DNA of 64,000 bases from Kribbella kalugense (GCF_004365875.1 NZ_SODF01000002.1:2296971-2360970), one strand, 5' to 3'. Counted from the stretch's first letter, positions 16,428 through 25,958 are shown. Notes: generated by a model not told the origin, from the sequence alone. Numbers and translations are program-made.

Positions 16428-17440
16428 AGGCACTCACGACCCTGCTCGCCGCCACTCTGTTGCTCACCGCAACCGCCGCATGTGGCGGCACTGGAGTGGC
16501 GTCCACCAACGAGAAGACTGTCACGGTCTACACAGCGGACGGCTTGGCCGACTGGTACAAGACCCGATTCGACGCGTTCACCCAGAAGACCGGGATCAAG
16601 GTCCAGACGGTCGAGGCCGGCTCCGGTGAGGTGGTGTCGCGGCTGCAGAAGGAGAAGTCGAACCCGCAGGCTGACGTCGTCGTGACGCTCCCGCCGTTCA
16701 TCCAGAAGGCGTCCGCGGACGGTCTGCTGCAGAAGTACGACGTACCCGGCAGCGATCATGTGAAGGGCGTCAAGGGCGACGACTACGTCACCGTCGTCGA
16801 CAACTACCTGTGCTTCATCGCCAACCAGCAGGCGGGTACGCCGAAGTCGTACGACGACCTGCTCGACCCGAAGTTCAAGGGCAAACTGCAGTACTCGACC
16901 CCGGGTCAGGCCGGTGACGGTACCGCCGTACTGCTGCTGCTCCAGCACCTGCTCGGTAAGCAGGGCGCGCTCGACTACCTGAAGAAGCTCGAGGCCAACA
17001 ACGTCGGCCCGTCCGCGTCGACCGGCAAGCTGCAGCCCAAGGTCAGCAAGGGTGAGCTGCTGGTCGCGAACGGCGACGTGCAGATGAACGCCGCGTCGAT
17101 CGCTAACGACAAGTCCGCGTTCAGCATCTTCTTCCCGGCCGGCACGGACGGTAAGCAGACCACGCTGGCGCTGCCGTACGTGATGGGACTCGGTGCCGGT
17201 GCGCCGAACGCCGACGGCGGGAAGCAGTTGATGGAGTACCTGCTCTCCACCGACGCACAGCAGACGATCTCGAAGGACGCGTTCGGGGTACCGGCGCGGG
17301 ACGACGTGAAGCCGACCGACGCGAACTTCCAGACGGTCGAGAAGGTGACCAACGGTGTCGAGGTCTGGCAGCCCGACTGGTCCGCGGTGCTGACCGGTCT
17401 GGACGCGGATGTGGCGGCGTACATGAAGGCTGTGGGATGA
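16424..17440 (+). CDS. phosphonate (2-AEP-type) ABC transporter substrate-binding lipoprotein
   Basis: 338 residues with a lipoprotein signal (hydrophobic residues 4-18, cleavage before Cys20 in ATAACGG). The fold is the ferric/thiamine-like class F binding protein (TVYTADGLADWYKTRFDAF near the N-terminus), the class used by 2-aminoethylphosphonate importers. Position between the phosphonatase and the ATPase supports the phosphonate assignment over iron. Overlaps both neighbouring genes by 4 nt. Confidence 0.85.
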   Translation: MKALTTLLAATLLLTATAACGGTGVASTNEKTVTVYTADGLADWYKTRFDAFTQKTGIKVQTVEAGSGEVVSRLQKEKSNPQADVVVTLPPFIQKASADGLLQKYDVPGSDHVKGVKGDDYVTVVDNYLCFIANQQAGTPKSYDDLLDPKFKGKLQYSTPGQAGDGTAVLLLLQHLLGKQGALDYLKKLEANNVGPSASTGKLQPKVSKGELLVANGDVQMNAASIANDKSAFSIFFPAGTDGKQTTLALPYVMGLGAGAPNADGGKQLMEYLLSTDAQQTISKDAFGVPARDDVKPTDANFQTVEKVTNGVEVWQPDWSAVLTGLDADVAAYMKAVG

Positions 17441-18486
17441 CGGTCCAGCTTGAGGACGTCACGGTTCACTTTGGTAATAAACACAGTGGCCGGACGTGCG
17501 CGCTGGAAGGGTTCGACCTGAGCGTCGCGGCCGGTGAAACGGTCGCGCTGCTCGGGCCGTCCGGCTCCGGGAAGTCGACCGCGCTGAAGGCAGTGGCCGG
17601 GTTCGTCCGGCCGACGCGCGGCCGGATCCGGCTGGCCGGTAACGACGTCACCGATCTCCCGCCGGCGAAGCGGGGGATCGGGGTGGTGGTCCAGCAGTAC
17701 GCGCTGTTCCCGCACCTGCGGGTCGCGGACAACGTCGCGTTCGGCCTGAAGGCGGCGCACAAATCGAAGGCCGAGGTGACCAGGCGGGTCGCCGAGATGC
17801 TCGAGATGGTCGGCATGACGCCGTACGCGCGCCGCTTCCCGAGGGAACTGTCCGGCGGTCAGCAGCAGCGGGTCGCGATCGCGCGGGCACTCGCGATCCA
17901 GCCGCCCGTACTGCTGCTCGACGAGCCGCTCGCCGCGCTCGACGCGCAACTGCGCGCGGACATGCTCGGCGAACTGCAGAAGCTCCGCCGTGAGGTGCCG
18001 GACATCGCGATCGTCTACGTCACGCACGACCAGTCCGAGGCGCTCGCGCTCGCGGATCGGATCGCCGTGATGCGGGACGCCAGACTGGTCGACATCGCAC
18101 CGGCCACCGAGTTGTACGCCGCTCCGCCATCGGCCTTCACCGCGTCGTTCCTGGGCGGTGCGAACCTGCTGCCCGTCGAGCCGTCCGGCGACGGCGTGAA
18201 GGTCGCCGGCCACCTGCTTCCAGGCGTGAAGGCCATCCCGGGTCGAGAGTTGCTGTGTATCCGGCCGCACGCCGTGCAGCTCGCCGACGGTGGACTGCCG
18301 GGGCGCTTGGTGGCGTCCCAGTGGCGAGGAGCGTCCAACCAGCTCACCTGCACGGTCGACGGGCTGACGGACGTCTCGGTGCGGATCGACGTACCTGCGG
18401 ATCGACGGGTGCCTGAGCTGGGTGCCGCGATCTCGATGGTGCTGCCTGTAGAGGCGTGCAGCCTGGTTCCGGCGGAGACGCGTTGA
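17437..18486 (+). CDS. phosphonate ABC transporter ATP-binding protein
   Basis: 349 residues. Walker A GPSGSGKST (about 38-46), signature LSGGQQQRVAIARAL, Walker B LLLDEPLAALD and the switch VTHDQSEALALAD are all intact, followed by a TOBE-like C-terminal domain of about 110 residues. It powers import through the two downstream permeases. The stop overlaps the start of the first permease by one base (TGATG). Confidence 0.93.
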   Translation: MTVQLEDVTVHFGNKHSGRTCALEGFDLSVAAGETVALLGPSGSGKSTALKAVAGFVRPTRGRIRLAGNDVTDLPPAKRGIGVVVQQYALFPHLRVADNVAFGLKAAHKSKAEVTRRVAEMLEMVGMTPYARRFPRELSGGQQQRVAIARALAIQPPVLLLDEPLAALDAQLRADMLGELQKLRREVPDIAIVYVTHDQSEALALADRIAVMRDARLVDIAPATELYAAPPSAFTASFLGGANLLPVEPSGDGVKVAGHLLPGVKAIPGRELLCIRPHAVQLADGGLPGRLVASQWRGASNQLTCTVDGLTDVSVRIDVPADRRVPELGAAISMVLPVEACSLVPAETR

Positions 18487-19301
18487 TGGCTGTCGAAGCG
18501 CTCAGCGCTACCGTTGTCGTCAGCAACGAACGGCGGCGCGACGGCAAGTGGCTGTGGGCGTTGCCGCCCCTGCTGCTGATCGCCGTCCTGGTCGTCTACC
18601 CGTTGGTGCTCGTGGCGGCGGAGTCCGTCCCGGCCTGGGGTGGTGTGATCGAGTCGGCCGAGTTCCGGGACGCGTTGGTGCGGACCGTGCAGATCGCGGT
18701 CAGCTCGACTATCGGTTGCCTGCTGGTCGGAACGTTCCTCGCGGTCGTGATCAGCTTCGTGCCGTTCCCCGGTGCGCGGGTGGTCGCGGGACTGGTCGAC
18801 ACGATGCTCGCTTTGCCGTCGTTCCTGGTCGCGCTGTCGTTCACCTTTATCTACGGCACGACCGGGATCCTGCGCGCCGGTGGATTCCTGACCTCGCCGT
18901 GGGCAGTCGTCCTGGCCGAGGTCACGTTCTACACGCCGTTCGTGATGCGCCCGTTGCTGGCGGCAATGAGTCGGTTGCCGCGGGCACAGCTCGACGTCGC
19001 GGCGAGTCTGGGTGCGGGGCCGTGGCGAGTGCTTCGGCAGATCGTCCTGCCCGAGGTGCGGCCGGCGCTGGTCGCGGGTGGCAGTTTGACGTTGCTGTTG
19101 ACGCTGAACGAGTTCGGCATCGTCCTGTTCCTCGGCGCGAAGGGCACGACCACGTTGCCGATGCTCGTGCACACCAAGGGCATCGTGATGTTCGACTACC
19201 CGGGTGCCTGCGTGATCGCCGTCGTCCAGATCGCGCTGTCCCTCGGCCTGTACGCCGTACTGCGAATGGCACTCGGAGGTCGCCGTGCTCGTCTGGACTA
19301 A
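18486..19301 (+). CDS. phosphonate ABC transporter permease 1
   Basis: 271 residues with six membrane helices and the cytoplasmic EAA-type loop DVAASLGAGPWRVLRQIVLP that docks onto the ATPase. A short N-terminal cytoplasmic tail precedes helix 1. The ATG overlapping the ATPase stop is chosen. It overlaps permease 2 by 17 nt. Confidence 0.9.
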   Translation: MAVEALSATVVVSNERRRDGKWLWALPPLLLIAVLVVYPLVLVAAESVPAWGGVIESAEFRDALVRTVQIAVSSTIGCLLVGTFLAVVISFVPFPGARVVAGLVDTMLALPSFLVALSFTFIYGTTGILRAGGFLTSPWAVVLAEVTFYTPFVMRPLLAAMSRLPRAQLDVAASLGAGPWRVLRQIVLPEVRPALVAGGSLTLLLTLNEFGIVLFLGAKGTTTLPMLVHTKGIVMFDYPGACVIAVVQIALSLGLYAVLRMALGGRRARLD

Positions 19302-20076
19302 GTCCGGGAAGGCGATCGTCTGGGTCGCCTTCGCCGTGGTCTTCTGCGTGCTGGTCCTGGCGCCGTTCCTGGTGGTGATCGCGGCCGCGTTCGCCGGTTC
19401 CTGGAACGGGATGCTGCCCTCGGATCCGACCGCCGATCACCTGCGGCAGGCGTTGTCCGGCGACGAGCTGGCCTCGTTGTCGGTGAGTCTTCAGACCGCC
19501 TTCATGGGTGGACTGCTGGCCGTCGTCTTCGGGACCTGGGGTGCAATGGCGGCGGCTGGAACGCGGTTGGCGAGGGTCGCGGACGCGTTGCACCACTTGC
19601 CCATCGCGGTGCCGTCGGTCGTCGTTGGGCTCGGTCTGCTGGTCGCGTTCTCGCGACAGCCGATCCTGCTCAACGGGACCAAGTGGATCGTGGTGATCGC
19701 GCACCTGGTCCTGATGGTTGCCTTCAGCTACGGAACGGTTGCCGCGGCGCTGCAACGAATCGACCCGTCCTACGCCGATGTTGCTGCGTCACTCGGCGCC
19801 TCGCCGGCCCGGGTCCTGTGGCAGGTCCGGCTGCCCATGCTGCTGCCTGCAATCGCGTCAGCCGCCGGGTTGTCGGTCGCGCTCTCGATGGGCGAGGTCG
19901 GCGCCACGATCATGGTCTACCCGGCGTCGTGGCGAACCCTGCCGGTCAGCATCTTCGCGCTGACCGACCGCGGTCAGGCGTTCGTCGCCGCGGCCGAGGC
20001 AGTGGTGCTGCTCGCGACCACCGTCGTACTCGTCCTCATCCTCGATCGGTTGCGGGGTCGGGCTGCCGAGCGCTGA
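19285..20076 (+). CDS. phosphonate ABC transporter permease 2
   Basis: 263 residues, six membrane helices, EAA loop DVAASLGASPARVLWQVRLP. Together with the preceding permease it forms the channel. The GTG start lies inside the preceding gene. It is the last gene of the operon; its final 41 nt overlap the convergent SRPBCC gene, so the two transcripts collide tail to tail. Confidence 0.9.
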   Translation: MLVWTKSGKAIVWVAFAVVFCVLVLAPFLVVIAAAFAGSWNGMLPSDPTADHLRQALSGDELASLSVSLQTAFMGGLLAVVFGTWGAMAAAGTRLARVADALHHLPIAVPSVVVGLGLLVAFSRQPILLNGTKWIVVIAHLVLMVAFSYGTVAAALQRIDPSYADVAASLGASPARVLWQVRLPMLLPAIASAAGLSVALSMGEVGATIMVYPASWRTLPVSIFALTDRGQAFVAAAEAVVLLATTVVLVLILDRLRGRAAER

Positions 20077-20476
20077 GCAGTGAGGCGAGCCGTCCGAGCT
20101 CGGGATCCCAGGCCACCTGGTGGTTCGCGGCGTCTTCGGCCGAAGCGAACCCGGTGTGGCTGAGCACCATCCGGGTGCCGTCGGCAACCTCTGACAGCTC
20201 GACCTCGACCCGCGTCGGCTCGTCGTCGGTGCCGTCCCACTTCCAGCTGAACACCAGCCGGTGGGGCGGCTCGACCTCGAGGTAGGTGCCGCGGACAACA
20301 TGCGGTCCCATCTCGACGACGTAGTCGCCGCCGGCCCGGACATCGGCTTGCACCTTGAGCTCCAGCTGGGGATTCGGGCAGTACCACTGGACCAGCAGGT
20401 CGGCCCGGGTCCAGGCGTCGTACACCTTGCCGATCGTTGCCGGCAGCACCCTTTCGATCCGGATCTCAGTGTCCAT
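20036..20476 (-). CDS. SRPBCC/AHSA1-domain protein
   Basis: 146 residues. The START-like fold is shown by RVLPATIGKVYDAWT at the N-terminus, the conserved LVQWYCPNP segment and the C-terminal helix. AHSA1 proteins of this type usually accompany an ArsR regulator and bind hydrophobic ligands. The ATG at 20476 lies inside the end of the ArsR gene (11-nt overlap), so the pair is translationally coupled. Confidence 0.88.
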   Translation of the reverse strand: MDTEIRIERVLPATIGKVYDAWTRADLLVQWYCPNPQLELKVQADVRAGGDYVVEMGPHVVRGTYLEVEPPHRLVFSWKWDGTDDEPTRVEVELSEVADGTRMVLSHTGFASAEDAANHQVAWDPELGRLASLLSARQPDPATDRG

Positions 20477-20783
20477 CGTGGTCCCCTCGCAGGAGTTCTT
20501 CCAACCGGTCAACGGTGCTGTTCCAGTACGACGCGAGGTCGCCGAGCCACTGCTCGACCTCACCGAACGCCTCCGGCCGGATCGTGCACACCACGGTCCG
20601 GCCGACCTTCCGGCGCGTCACGATGCCGGCGTCGACCAGCACCCCCACGTGCTTGGTCATCGCCGGCAAGGTGATCCGGTGCGGCTCGGCGAGCTCGCCC
20701 ATGGTCGCCTGGCCCCGACTCAGCCGGCCGACGATGGCCAGCCGGGTCGGGTCCGCGAGCGCTCCGAAGGTCGTCGTCAGCAC
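20466..20783 (-). CDS. ArsR-family transcriptional regulator
   Basis: 105 residues with a winged helix (ALADPTRLAIVGRLSRGQ and LAEPHRITLPAMTKHVGVL). No metal-binding Cys cluster is present, so it belongs to the metal-independent group that pairs with AHSA1 proteins. A near-perfect palindrome TTCACCAGGTGGTGAA lies 10 nt upstream of the GTG start, consistent with autorepression of the two-gene operon. Confidence 0.9.
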   Translation of the reverse strand: MLTTTFGALADPTRLAIVGRLSRGQATMGELAEPHRITLPAMTKHVGVLVDAGIVTRRKVGRTVVCTIRPEAFGEVEQWLGDLASYWNSTVDRLEELLRGDHDGH

Positions 20784-20792
20784 GCGTGATAC

Positions 20793-20808
20793 TTCACCAG
20801 GTGGTGAA
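20793..20808. promoter_or_regulatory. ArsR operator
   Basis: TTCACCA-GG-TGGTGAA, two 7-nt arms around a 2-nt centre, sits immediately upstream of the ArsR start and over its presumed -10 region. Confidence 0.65.
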
Positions 20809-20816
20809 CTGTTCTG

Positions 20817-21881
20817 TCAAGGGCGCACCTCGAAGACCAGGTTGAACGGCGTCTGCGCGACAGTCCGGAACCGGGTGAACCCGGCCGCCTTGGTGACGTC
20901 CTGGATCCGCGCCGGACCAGCCTGCGTTCCGAGCGCCAGCCCGACCGGCTGGGACAGGGACGCCGGCGTACAAAGCAGCGTGGAGAAGCCGTAGTACGCG
21001 CGACCGACCGGGTTGAGGTTGTCCTCGACATGATCCCCGGCCATCGGCTCGACCAGCATCCACGTGCCGTCCGGCGCCAGCGACTCCCGCACGTGCCGGG
21101 CCGCGCCGACCGGATCGCCCATGTCGTGCAGGGCGTCGAAGGTCGTCACCAGGTCGTACCCGGATCCGCTGAAACCGTTGGCCGGCGCGACCTCGAAGCT
21201 CACCCGCTCACCAAGGCCCGCCTCCGCAGCCCGCAACCGAGCCGTCTCGATGGACGCCTGGTGGTAGTCCGACCCGATGAAGGTCGACTGCGGGAACGCC
21301 TCGGCCATCAGGATCGTGGACGCACCGTGCCCGCAGCCGATGTCGGCCACCGTCGCACCGCGCTCCAGCTTCTCGACCACGCCCTCGAGCGCGGGCAGCC
21401 AACTGGCCAGCAGGTTCGCGTTGTACGACGGCCGGAAGAACCGCTCGCAGCCGACATGGACGTCGGACGTGTGCTCGTGCCACCCGACCCCGGCGCCACT
21501 CCGGGCCGCCTCGATCGTCTCCGTGGTGTGCTGCAACGTGCCCAGCGCGATCTGGAAGAAGCCAGGCAGGTACGCCGGGCTGCTCGGATCGGTCATGGCC
21601 ACGGCGTGCTCCGGTGGCAACGTGTAGCGGCCCGTACCCGCGTCGTACTCGACGATCCCGCCGGCGGCCTGGGCGTTCAGCCACTCGCGGGTGTAGTGCT
21701 CGTCGGTGCTGGTCCACTCGGCCAGCTCACCAGGTGTGGCCGGGCCGTGGTCGGAGAGTGCCTGATAAAAGCCGAGCCGGTCACCCATCACGACCAGGGC
21801 CGCATTCAGCGTCGCCCCCACCTCGTCCACAGCCTTGAAGACGAACCCCATCAGCTTGTCGCCGTCGATTGCAACAGTCAT
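20817..21881 (-). CDS. SAM-dependent methyltransferase with N-terminal winged helix (Rv2258c-like)
   Basis: 354 residues. An N-terminal winged-helix dimerisation domain (residues 20-90; RLGFYQALSDHGPATPGEL) precedes a class I methyltransferase domain with motif I VADIGCGHGASTILMA (about 178-193). This architecture is typical of O-methyltransferase-like enzymes of mycobacteria and other actinobacteria. Substrate unknown. GGGGGAAAG provides the ribosome site. Divergent from the LuxR regulator gene. Confidence 0.88.
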   Translation of the reverse strand: MTVAIDGDKLMGFVFKAVDEVGATLNAALVVMGDRLGFYQALSDHGPATPGELAEWTSTDEHYTREWLNAQAAGGIVEYDAGTGRYTLPPEHAVAMTDPSSPAYLPGFFQIALGTLQHTTETIEAARSGAGVGWHEHTSDVHVGCERFFRPSYNANLLASWLPALEGVVEKLERGATVADIGCGHGASTILMAEAFPQSTFIGSDYHQASIETARLRAAEAGLGERVSFEVAPANGFSGSGYDLVTTFDALHDMGDPVGAARHVRESLAPDGTWMLVEPMAGDHVEDNLNPVGRAYYGFSTLLCTPASLSQPVGLALGTQAGPARIQDVTKAAGFTRFRTVAQTPFNLVFEVRP

Positions 21882-21969
21882 TTGCTTTCCCCCTTGAGTT
21901 GTACGGCGAACCTAGGCAGCGGCAGCGGGCCATCGCATCAGGTGGGGCACCTGGTGCACACTGCGGAAC

Positions 21970-24663
21970 ATGCTCATCGGGCGGGCGGCCGAGTGCCGGG
22001 AGATCGAGCAGCTGTTCGCGGGGGCGCGGGTCGGTGCCGCGGGTGTGCTGCTCGTGACAGGCGAGCCCGGAATCGGCAAGACCACCCTGCTCGACGAGGC
22101 CGCGAGAATGGCCGATGGCCTACGGATCCTGCGAGCTCGCGGTACCGAGGCCGAGCGCGAGCTCCCGTTCGCGGCGCTCCTTCAACTGCTGCGGCCAGCT
22201 CTCGCGAGCCTCGACCGCATCCCTGGTCCGCAGCGCTCGGCGCTCGCGTCCGCACTGGCACTCGACCCGGGACCGGACCCCGGGAGTCCCGCCGATCGCT
22301 TCGCCGTCGGTGCGGCAACGCTCAGCCTGATCTGCCGGTACGCCGAAGATGCACCGCTGGCGTTGATCGTCGACGACGCACATCTGCTGGATCGTCCGTC
22401 CGCCGAAGCCCTGCTGTTCGCGGCTCGTCGGTTGGTGGCCGACCCGATCGTCATGCTGATCGCTGCCCGCGTCCACGAGCCGCATCCACTCGAAGCTGAT
22501 CTACCGCGGCTCCAGCTGGACGGGATTCCGCTGGAGGACGCGCGGCAGATGGTCGGCCACCACCTGGCCGAGGAGCTGCACCGAGCCGTGGCCGGCAATC
22601 CGTTGGCCCTGCTGGAGCTGGCGGACGATCCGGACCGCGTGCACCGGATGCCTCCGGGTGTACCGGTCCCGGTCCCTGCGATGCTCACAGAAGCCTTTGC
22701 TGCAAGGGCAAACCGGCTGAGTTCGGACGCGCGCGCTGCGCTGCTCGTGGCGGCACTCGACGACGGCGAGCTCGGTGCAGTGTCTCGGGTGTGCGAGGAG
22801 CTTGGCGTCGACGTTGCCGCGCTGGCGGAGGCCGAAGCGGTCGGGCTGATCGTCATCCGCGACGGTGAGGTGGTCTGGCGGCATCCCTTGGTTCGCTCGG
22901 CGATCTACACGAGCGCCGATCCGGCAGAACGGCGTACGGCGCACCACGCGGTGGCTCGCACTACGCCGGACGACGACCGGCGCGCCTGGCATCTGTCCGA
23001 GGCCGTTCTCGGAGCTGACGACGAGGTGGCGGCCGGACTGGTCGTTGCGGCCGAGCACGCGGCCGCTCGGGGAGCACATGCGGTCGCGGCGACGGCGTAC
23101 GAGCGGGCTGGTCGGTTGAGCCAGGGACTGCCGGATCGCGCACTCAGGTTGGTCGCCGCCGGTGAGGCTGCTTGGTCGGCGGGGCTGGCGGAGCGAGCGG
23201 AGACGTTGCTGGCTGATGCGTTGATCCTGCAGCCGCCGTTGCCGGTGCGGATCCGCGCGCAGGAGATTCGCGGGGACATCGAGGTCAAGTGTGGTTCGCC
23301 GCTCCGGGCTCGCGACCTCCTGATTGCGGCCGCCGCGGAATGCGACGACCCGGCTGTCGCCACCGGGCTGCTCGCCGACGCAGTCGCGGCCTGCTTCCGG
23401 TCGTGTGATGTCGTGAGCGGTCTGGAGGTGGCCCACGATCTCGATCGGCTGCTGCCTGCCGTCGACCGCCCGGGTCCGCGCATCATCGGGTTGCTGGCCA
23501 GCGGCGTCGCGAAGATCCTGGCCGGACGTGGCGGAATGGATCAGATTCGCGAGGCGATCGAGCTGGCCCCGTCCGACGAACTGGATCGCGATCGTCGCCG
23601 TCAGGTCTGGATGATGCTGGCGGCCTTGTTCCTCCGGGAGACGGGCTCCGGCCGTACGCTCCGCCATCAGGCGATGCTCGAACGTCGCGAGCAGGTCGCC
23701 CTCGGGACGCTGCCCGGGTTGCTGTTCGTACTGGCTCGCGACGACGCGACGACTGATCGCTGGGCCGATGCGGGAGCGTCGTACGAGGAAGGGATCCAGC
23801 TGTCCCGCGAGACTGGTCAGACGGCCGAGCTGGCGATGAATCTGGCCGGATTGGCGTGGCTGTGGTCGCACCAGGGCAAGGCCGAGTGTCAGGAGCTCGC
23901 TGCGGAGTGCCTGCGGATCTCTGCCGAGCGGGAGATCCACCTGGGCACGGTGTGGTCGTTGTTCGCGCTGGGGGACCTGGAGCTGGGTCGTGGCGATCCG
24001 GCTGCGGCGCTGCCGCACTACGAGCGGCTGGTCGCCGTACTGGCCGAGAACGGTCTCAAGGATCCGGACCTGTCGCCGGCGCCGGAGCTGGTCGAGGTGT
24101 ATCTGCGGCTGGGGCGGTCCGACGATGCGCAACGGGTGGCGGGCGAGCACTCTGCGCTGGCTGAGGCGAAGGGTCAGCCGTGGTCGCTGGCGCGCGCCGC
24201 ACGTGCTCGTGGTGTGGCCGGTGACAGCGAGGCGGACTTCCTTCTGGCGCTGGGCTTGCACGAAGAGACTCTGGACGCCTTTGAGCTTGCGCGGACCCGG
24301 TTGGCCTACGGTGCGTGGCTGCGGCGGGTACGACGGCGGGTGGACGCGCGGACGCAGCTGCGGCTCGCAGTGGAGGGTTTTGACGCGCTGGGTGCGCTTG
24401 GCTGGGCGGACCAGGCTGCGGCCGAGCTCAAGGCGACCGGTGAGACCGCACGGCGTCGAGTGCCGAGCACTGCGGACGAGTTGACCCCACAGGAGCGGCA
24501 GATCGCCGTACTGCTCGTGGGTGGGCACAGCATCCGGGAGGCGGCGGCGCGGCTGTTCCTGAGCCCGAAGACCATCGAGTACCACCTGCGCAAGGTGTAC
24601 GCGAAGCTCGGCATCCACACCCGCGCCGAGTTGGCCGAGCATCTCAACCCTGGCACTGCCTGA
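21970..24663 (+). CDS. LuxR-family ATPase regulator (LAL type)
   Basis: 897 residues. An N-terminal AAA/STAND ATPase has Walker A TGEPGIGKTT (about residues 34-43) and Walker B LALIVDDAHLL; a long TPR-like helical middle follows; the C-terminus is a LuxR helix-turn-helix (LTPQERQIAVLLVGGHSIRE, then SPKTIEYHLRKVYAKL). Large LuxR proteins activate secondary-metabolite or sugar genes. The adjoining P450 gene, 16 nt downstream, is a likely target. CACACT seven nt before the ATG suggests a leaderless mRNA. Confidence 0.92.
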   Translation: MLIGRAAECREIEQLFAGARVGAAGVLLVTGEPGIGKTTLLDEAARMADGLRILRARGTEAERELPFAALLQLLRPALASLDRIPGPQRSALASALALDPGPDPGSPADRFAVGAATLSLICRYAEDAPLALIVDDAHLLDRPSAEALLFAARRLVADPIVMLIAARVHEPHPLEADLPRLQLDGIPLEDARQMVGHHLAEELHRAVAGNPLALLELADDPDRVHRMPPGVPVPVPAMLTEAFAARANRLSSDARAALLVAALDDGELGAVSRVCEELGVDVAALAEAEAVGLIVIRDGEVVWRHPLVRSAIYTSADPAERRTAHHAVARTTPDDDRRAWHLSEAVLGADDEVAAGLVVAAEHAAARGAHAVAATAYERAGRLSQGLPDRALRLVAAGEAAWSAGLAERAETLLADALILQPPLPVRIRAQEIRGDIEVKCGSPLRARDLLIAAAAECDDPAVATGLLADAVAACFRSCDVVSGLEVAHDLDRLLPAVDRPGPRIIGLLASGVAKILAGRGGMDQIREAIELAPSDELDRDRRRQVWMMLAALFLRETGSGRTLRHQAMLERREQVALGTLPGLLFVLARDDATTDRWADAGASYEEGIQLSRETGQTAELAMNLAGLAWLWSHQGKAECQELAAECLRISAEREIHLGTVWSLFALGDLELGRGDPAAALPHYERLVAVLAENGLKDPDLSPAPELVEVYLRLGRSDDAQRVAGEHSALAEAKGQPWSLARAARARGVAGDSEADFLLALGLHEETLDAFELARTRLAYGAWLRRVRRRVDARTQLRLAVEGFDALGALGWADQAAAELKATGETARRRVPSTADELTPQERQIAVLLVGGHSIREAAARLFLSPKTIEYHLRKVYAKLGIHTRAELAEHLNPGTA

Positions 24664-24679
24664 ACGTACGCTGGCCGAC

Positions 24680-25861
24680 GTGACGCAACCGTTTGTCGAG
24701 ACCAGTGGAATTGCCCGCCACCAAGGGTTCGCGGACCTGGCCGCCGACGGGCCGATGCGGCGCCTGATGCTGTTCACCGGCGTACCGGTCTGCCTCGTGA
24801 CGGGGTACGCCGAGACGCGCGAGCTGCTCGCTCATCCGGACGTCGTCCGCTCGCCGATGGACGGTCCGCACCGGGACACGGTCCTGGACGACCTGATCTA
24901 CCGGACCGAGCAGCACATGCTGGGCGCGAACCCGCCGGACCACACCCGCCTGCGGAAGCTGGTCACGGCCGCGTTCACCCGCCGCCGGATCGAGGCGCTC
25001 GAGCCGCGGATCCGCGAGATCGCCTCCGGTCTGCTGGACGAGATGGCGGCCGCGGGCGACCGCGTCGATCTGGTGGACTCGTACAGCTACCCGCTGCCGA
25101 TCACTGTGATCTGCGAGCTGATCGGCATCCCGCCCGTCCGCCGGGAGGACTTCCGGCACTGGTCCTCGGTGTTCGTGAACGCGAGCATGCACACCGCCGA
25201 GGAGTACGTCGAGGCGACCACGCTGATGCTCGGCTTCGTCCACGAGCTGATCGTGCAGAAGCAGGAAGCGCCGACCGACGACCTGCTGTCCGGCCTGATC
25301 GCGGCCCGCGACGGCGGCGATCGGCTGAGCGAGGACGAGCTGACCTCGATGATCTTCCTGCTGCTCGCGGCCGGCCACGAGACCACGGTCAGCTTGATCA
25401 CGAACGGCGTACACGCGCTGCTGCGGCACCCCGACCAACTCGAGCTCCTGAAGGCCGAGCCGGACCGGTTGCCCGCGGCCGTCGAGGAGCTGCTCAGGTA
25501 CGACGGTCCGCTGCAGGCCGCCATCCCGTACGTGGCTCAGGCGCCGATCGAGGTCGCCGGGAATCGGATCGAGGCCGGCGAGGTGCTCGTGTTCGCGCTG
25601 CTGCCGGCGAACCGTGACCCGCGGAAGGTCGAGCGGCCGGACGACCTGGACATCACCCGGGCGGACACCGGACATCTCGCCTTCGGGCACGGGATCCACC
25701 ACTGTCTCGGCGCGCCGCTGGCCCGGCTCGAGGGCCGGATCGCGCTCGGCATGCTGTTCGAACGCTTCCCGGACCTCCGCCTCGCCGATCCGGACCAGGA
25801 CCCGGTCCGCACGCCCGGCCTGTTGATGAACGCGATTCGCGAACTGTCCGTACAGCTCTGA
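24680..25861 (+). CDS. cytochrome P450
   Basis: 393 residues. The I-helix AAGHETTVS, the EELLRYDGP K-helix region and the heme loop FGHGIHHCLGAPLARLE with Cys near residue 341 are intact. Soluble bacterial class I P450 needing a ferredoxin and reductase; none is encoded alongside. Substrate unknown. The GTG start has TACGCT (24667-24672) seven nt upstream inside the 16-nt gap after the LuxR gene, suggesting its own leaderless promoter. Confidence 0.92.
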   Translation: MTQPFVETSGIARHQGFADLAADGPMRRLMLFTGVPVCLVTGYAETRELLAHPDVVRSPMDGPHRDTVLDDLIYRTEQHMLGANPPDHTRLRKLVTAAFTRRRIEALEPRIREIASGLLDEMAAAGDRVDLVDSYSYPLPITVICELIGIPPVRREDFRHWSSVFVNASMHTAEEYVEATTLMLGFVHELIVQKQEAPTDDLLSGLIAARDGGDRLSEDELTSMIFLLLAAGHETTVSLITNGVHALLRHPDQLELLKAEPDRLPAAVEELLRYDGPLQAAIPYVAQAPIEVAGNRIEAGEVLVFALLPANRDPRKVERPDDLDITRADTGHLAFGHGIHHCLGAPLARLEGRIALGMLFERFPDLRLADPDQDPVRTPGLLMNAIRELSVQL

Positions 25862-25958
25862 CCACAGCCCGCTGAAACGGCTGAACGGCAGATGAATGGG
25901 GGTGAATCACAGCGGTGGGATTGCGGCGATGTTGGCGCGGGATGGCATGCTGTGCCGG

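Noticed and set aside
16975..18270. 431-codon minus-strand frame across the phosphonate transporter genes
   Set aside because: Opposite frame of strongly supported ABC genes with intact Walker motifs.
16424..20076. Iron(III) ABC importer
   Set aside because: The binding protein fold is shared with iron importers, but the operon begins with phosphonate-type oxidase and phosphonatase genes, so phosphonate uptake is preferred.
22501..24777. 758-codon minus-strand frame
   Set aside because: Shadow of the LuxR regulator; Arg/Gln/His-rich and without motifs.
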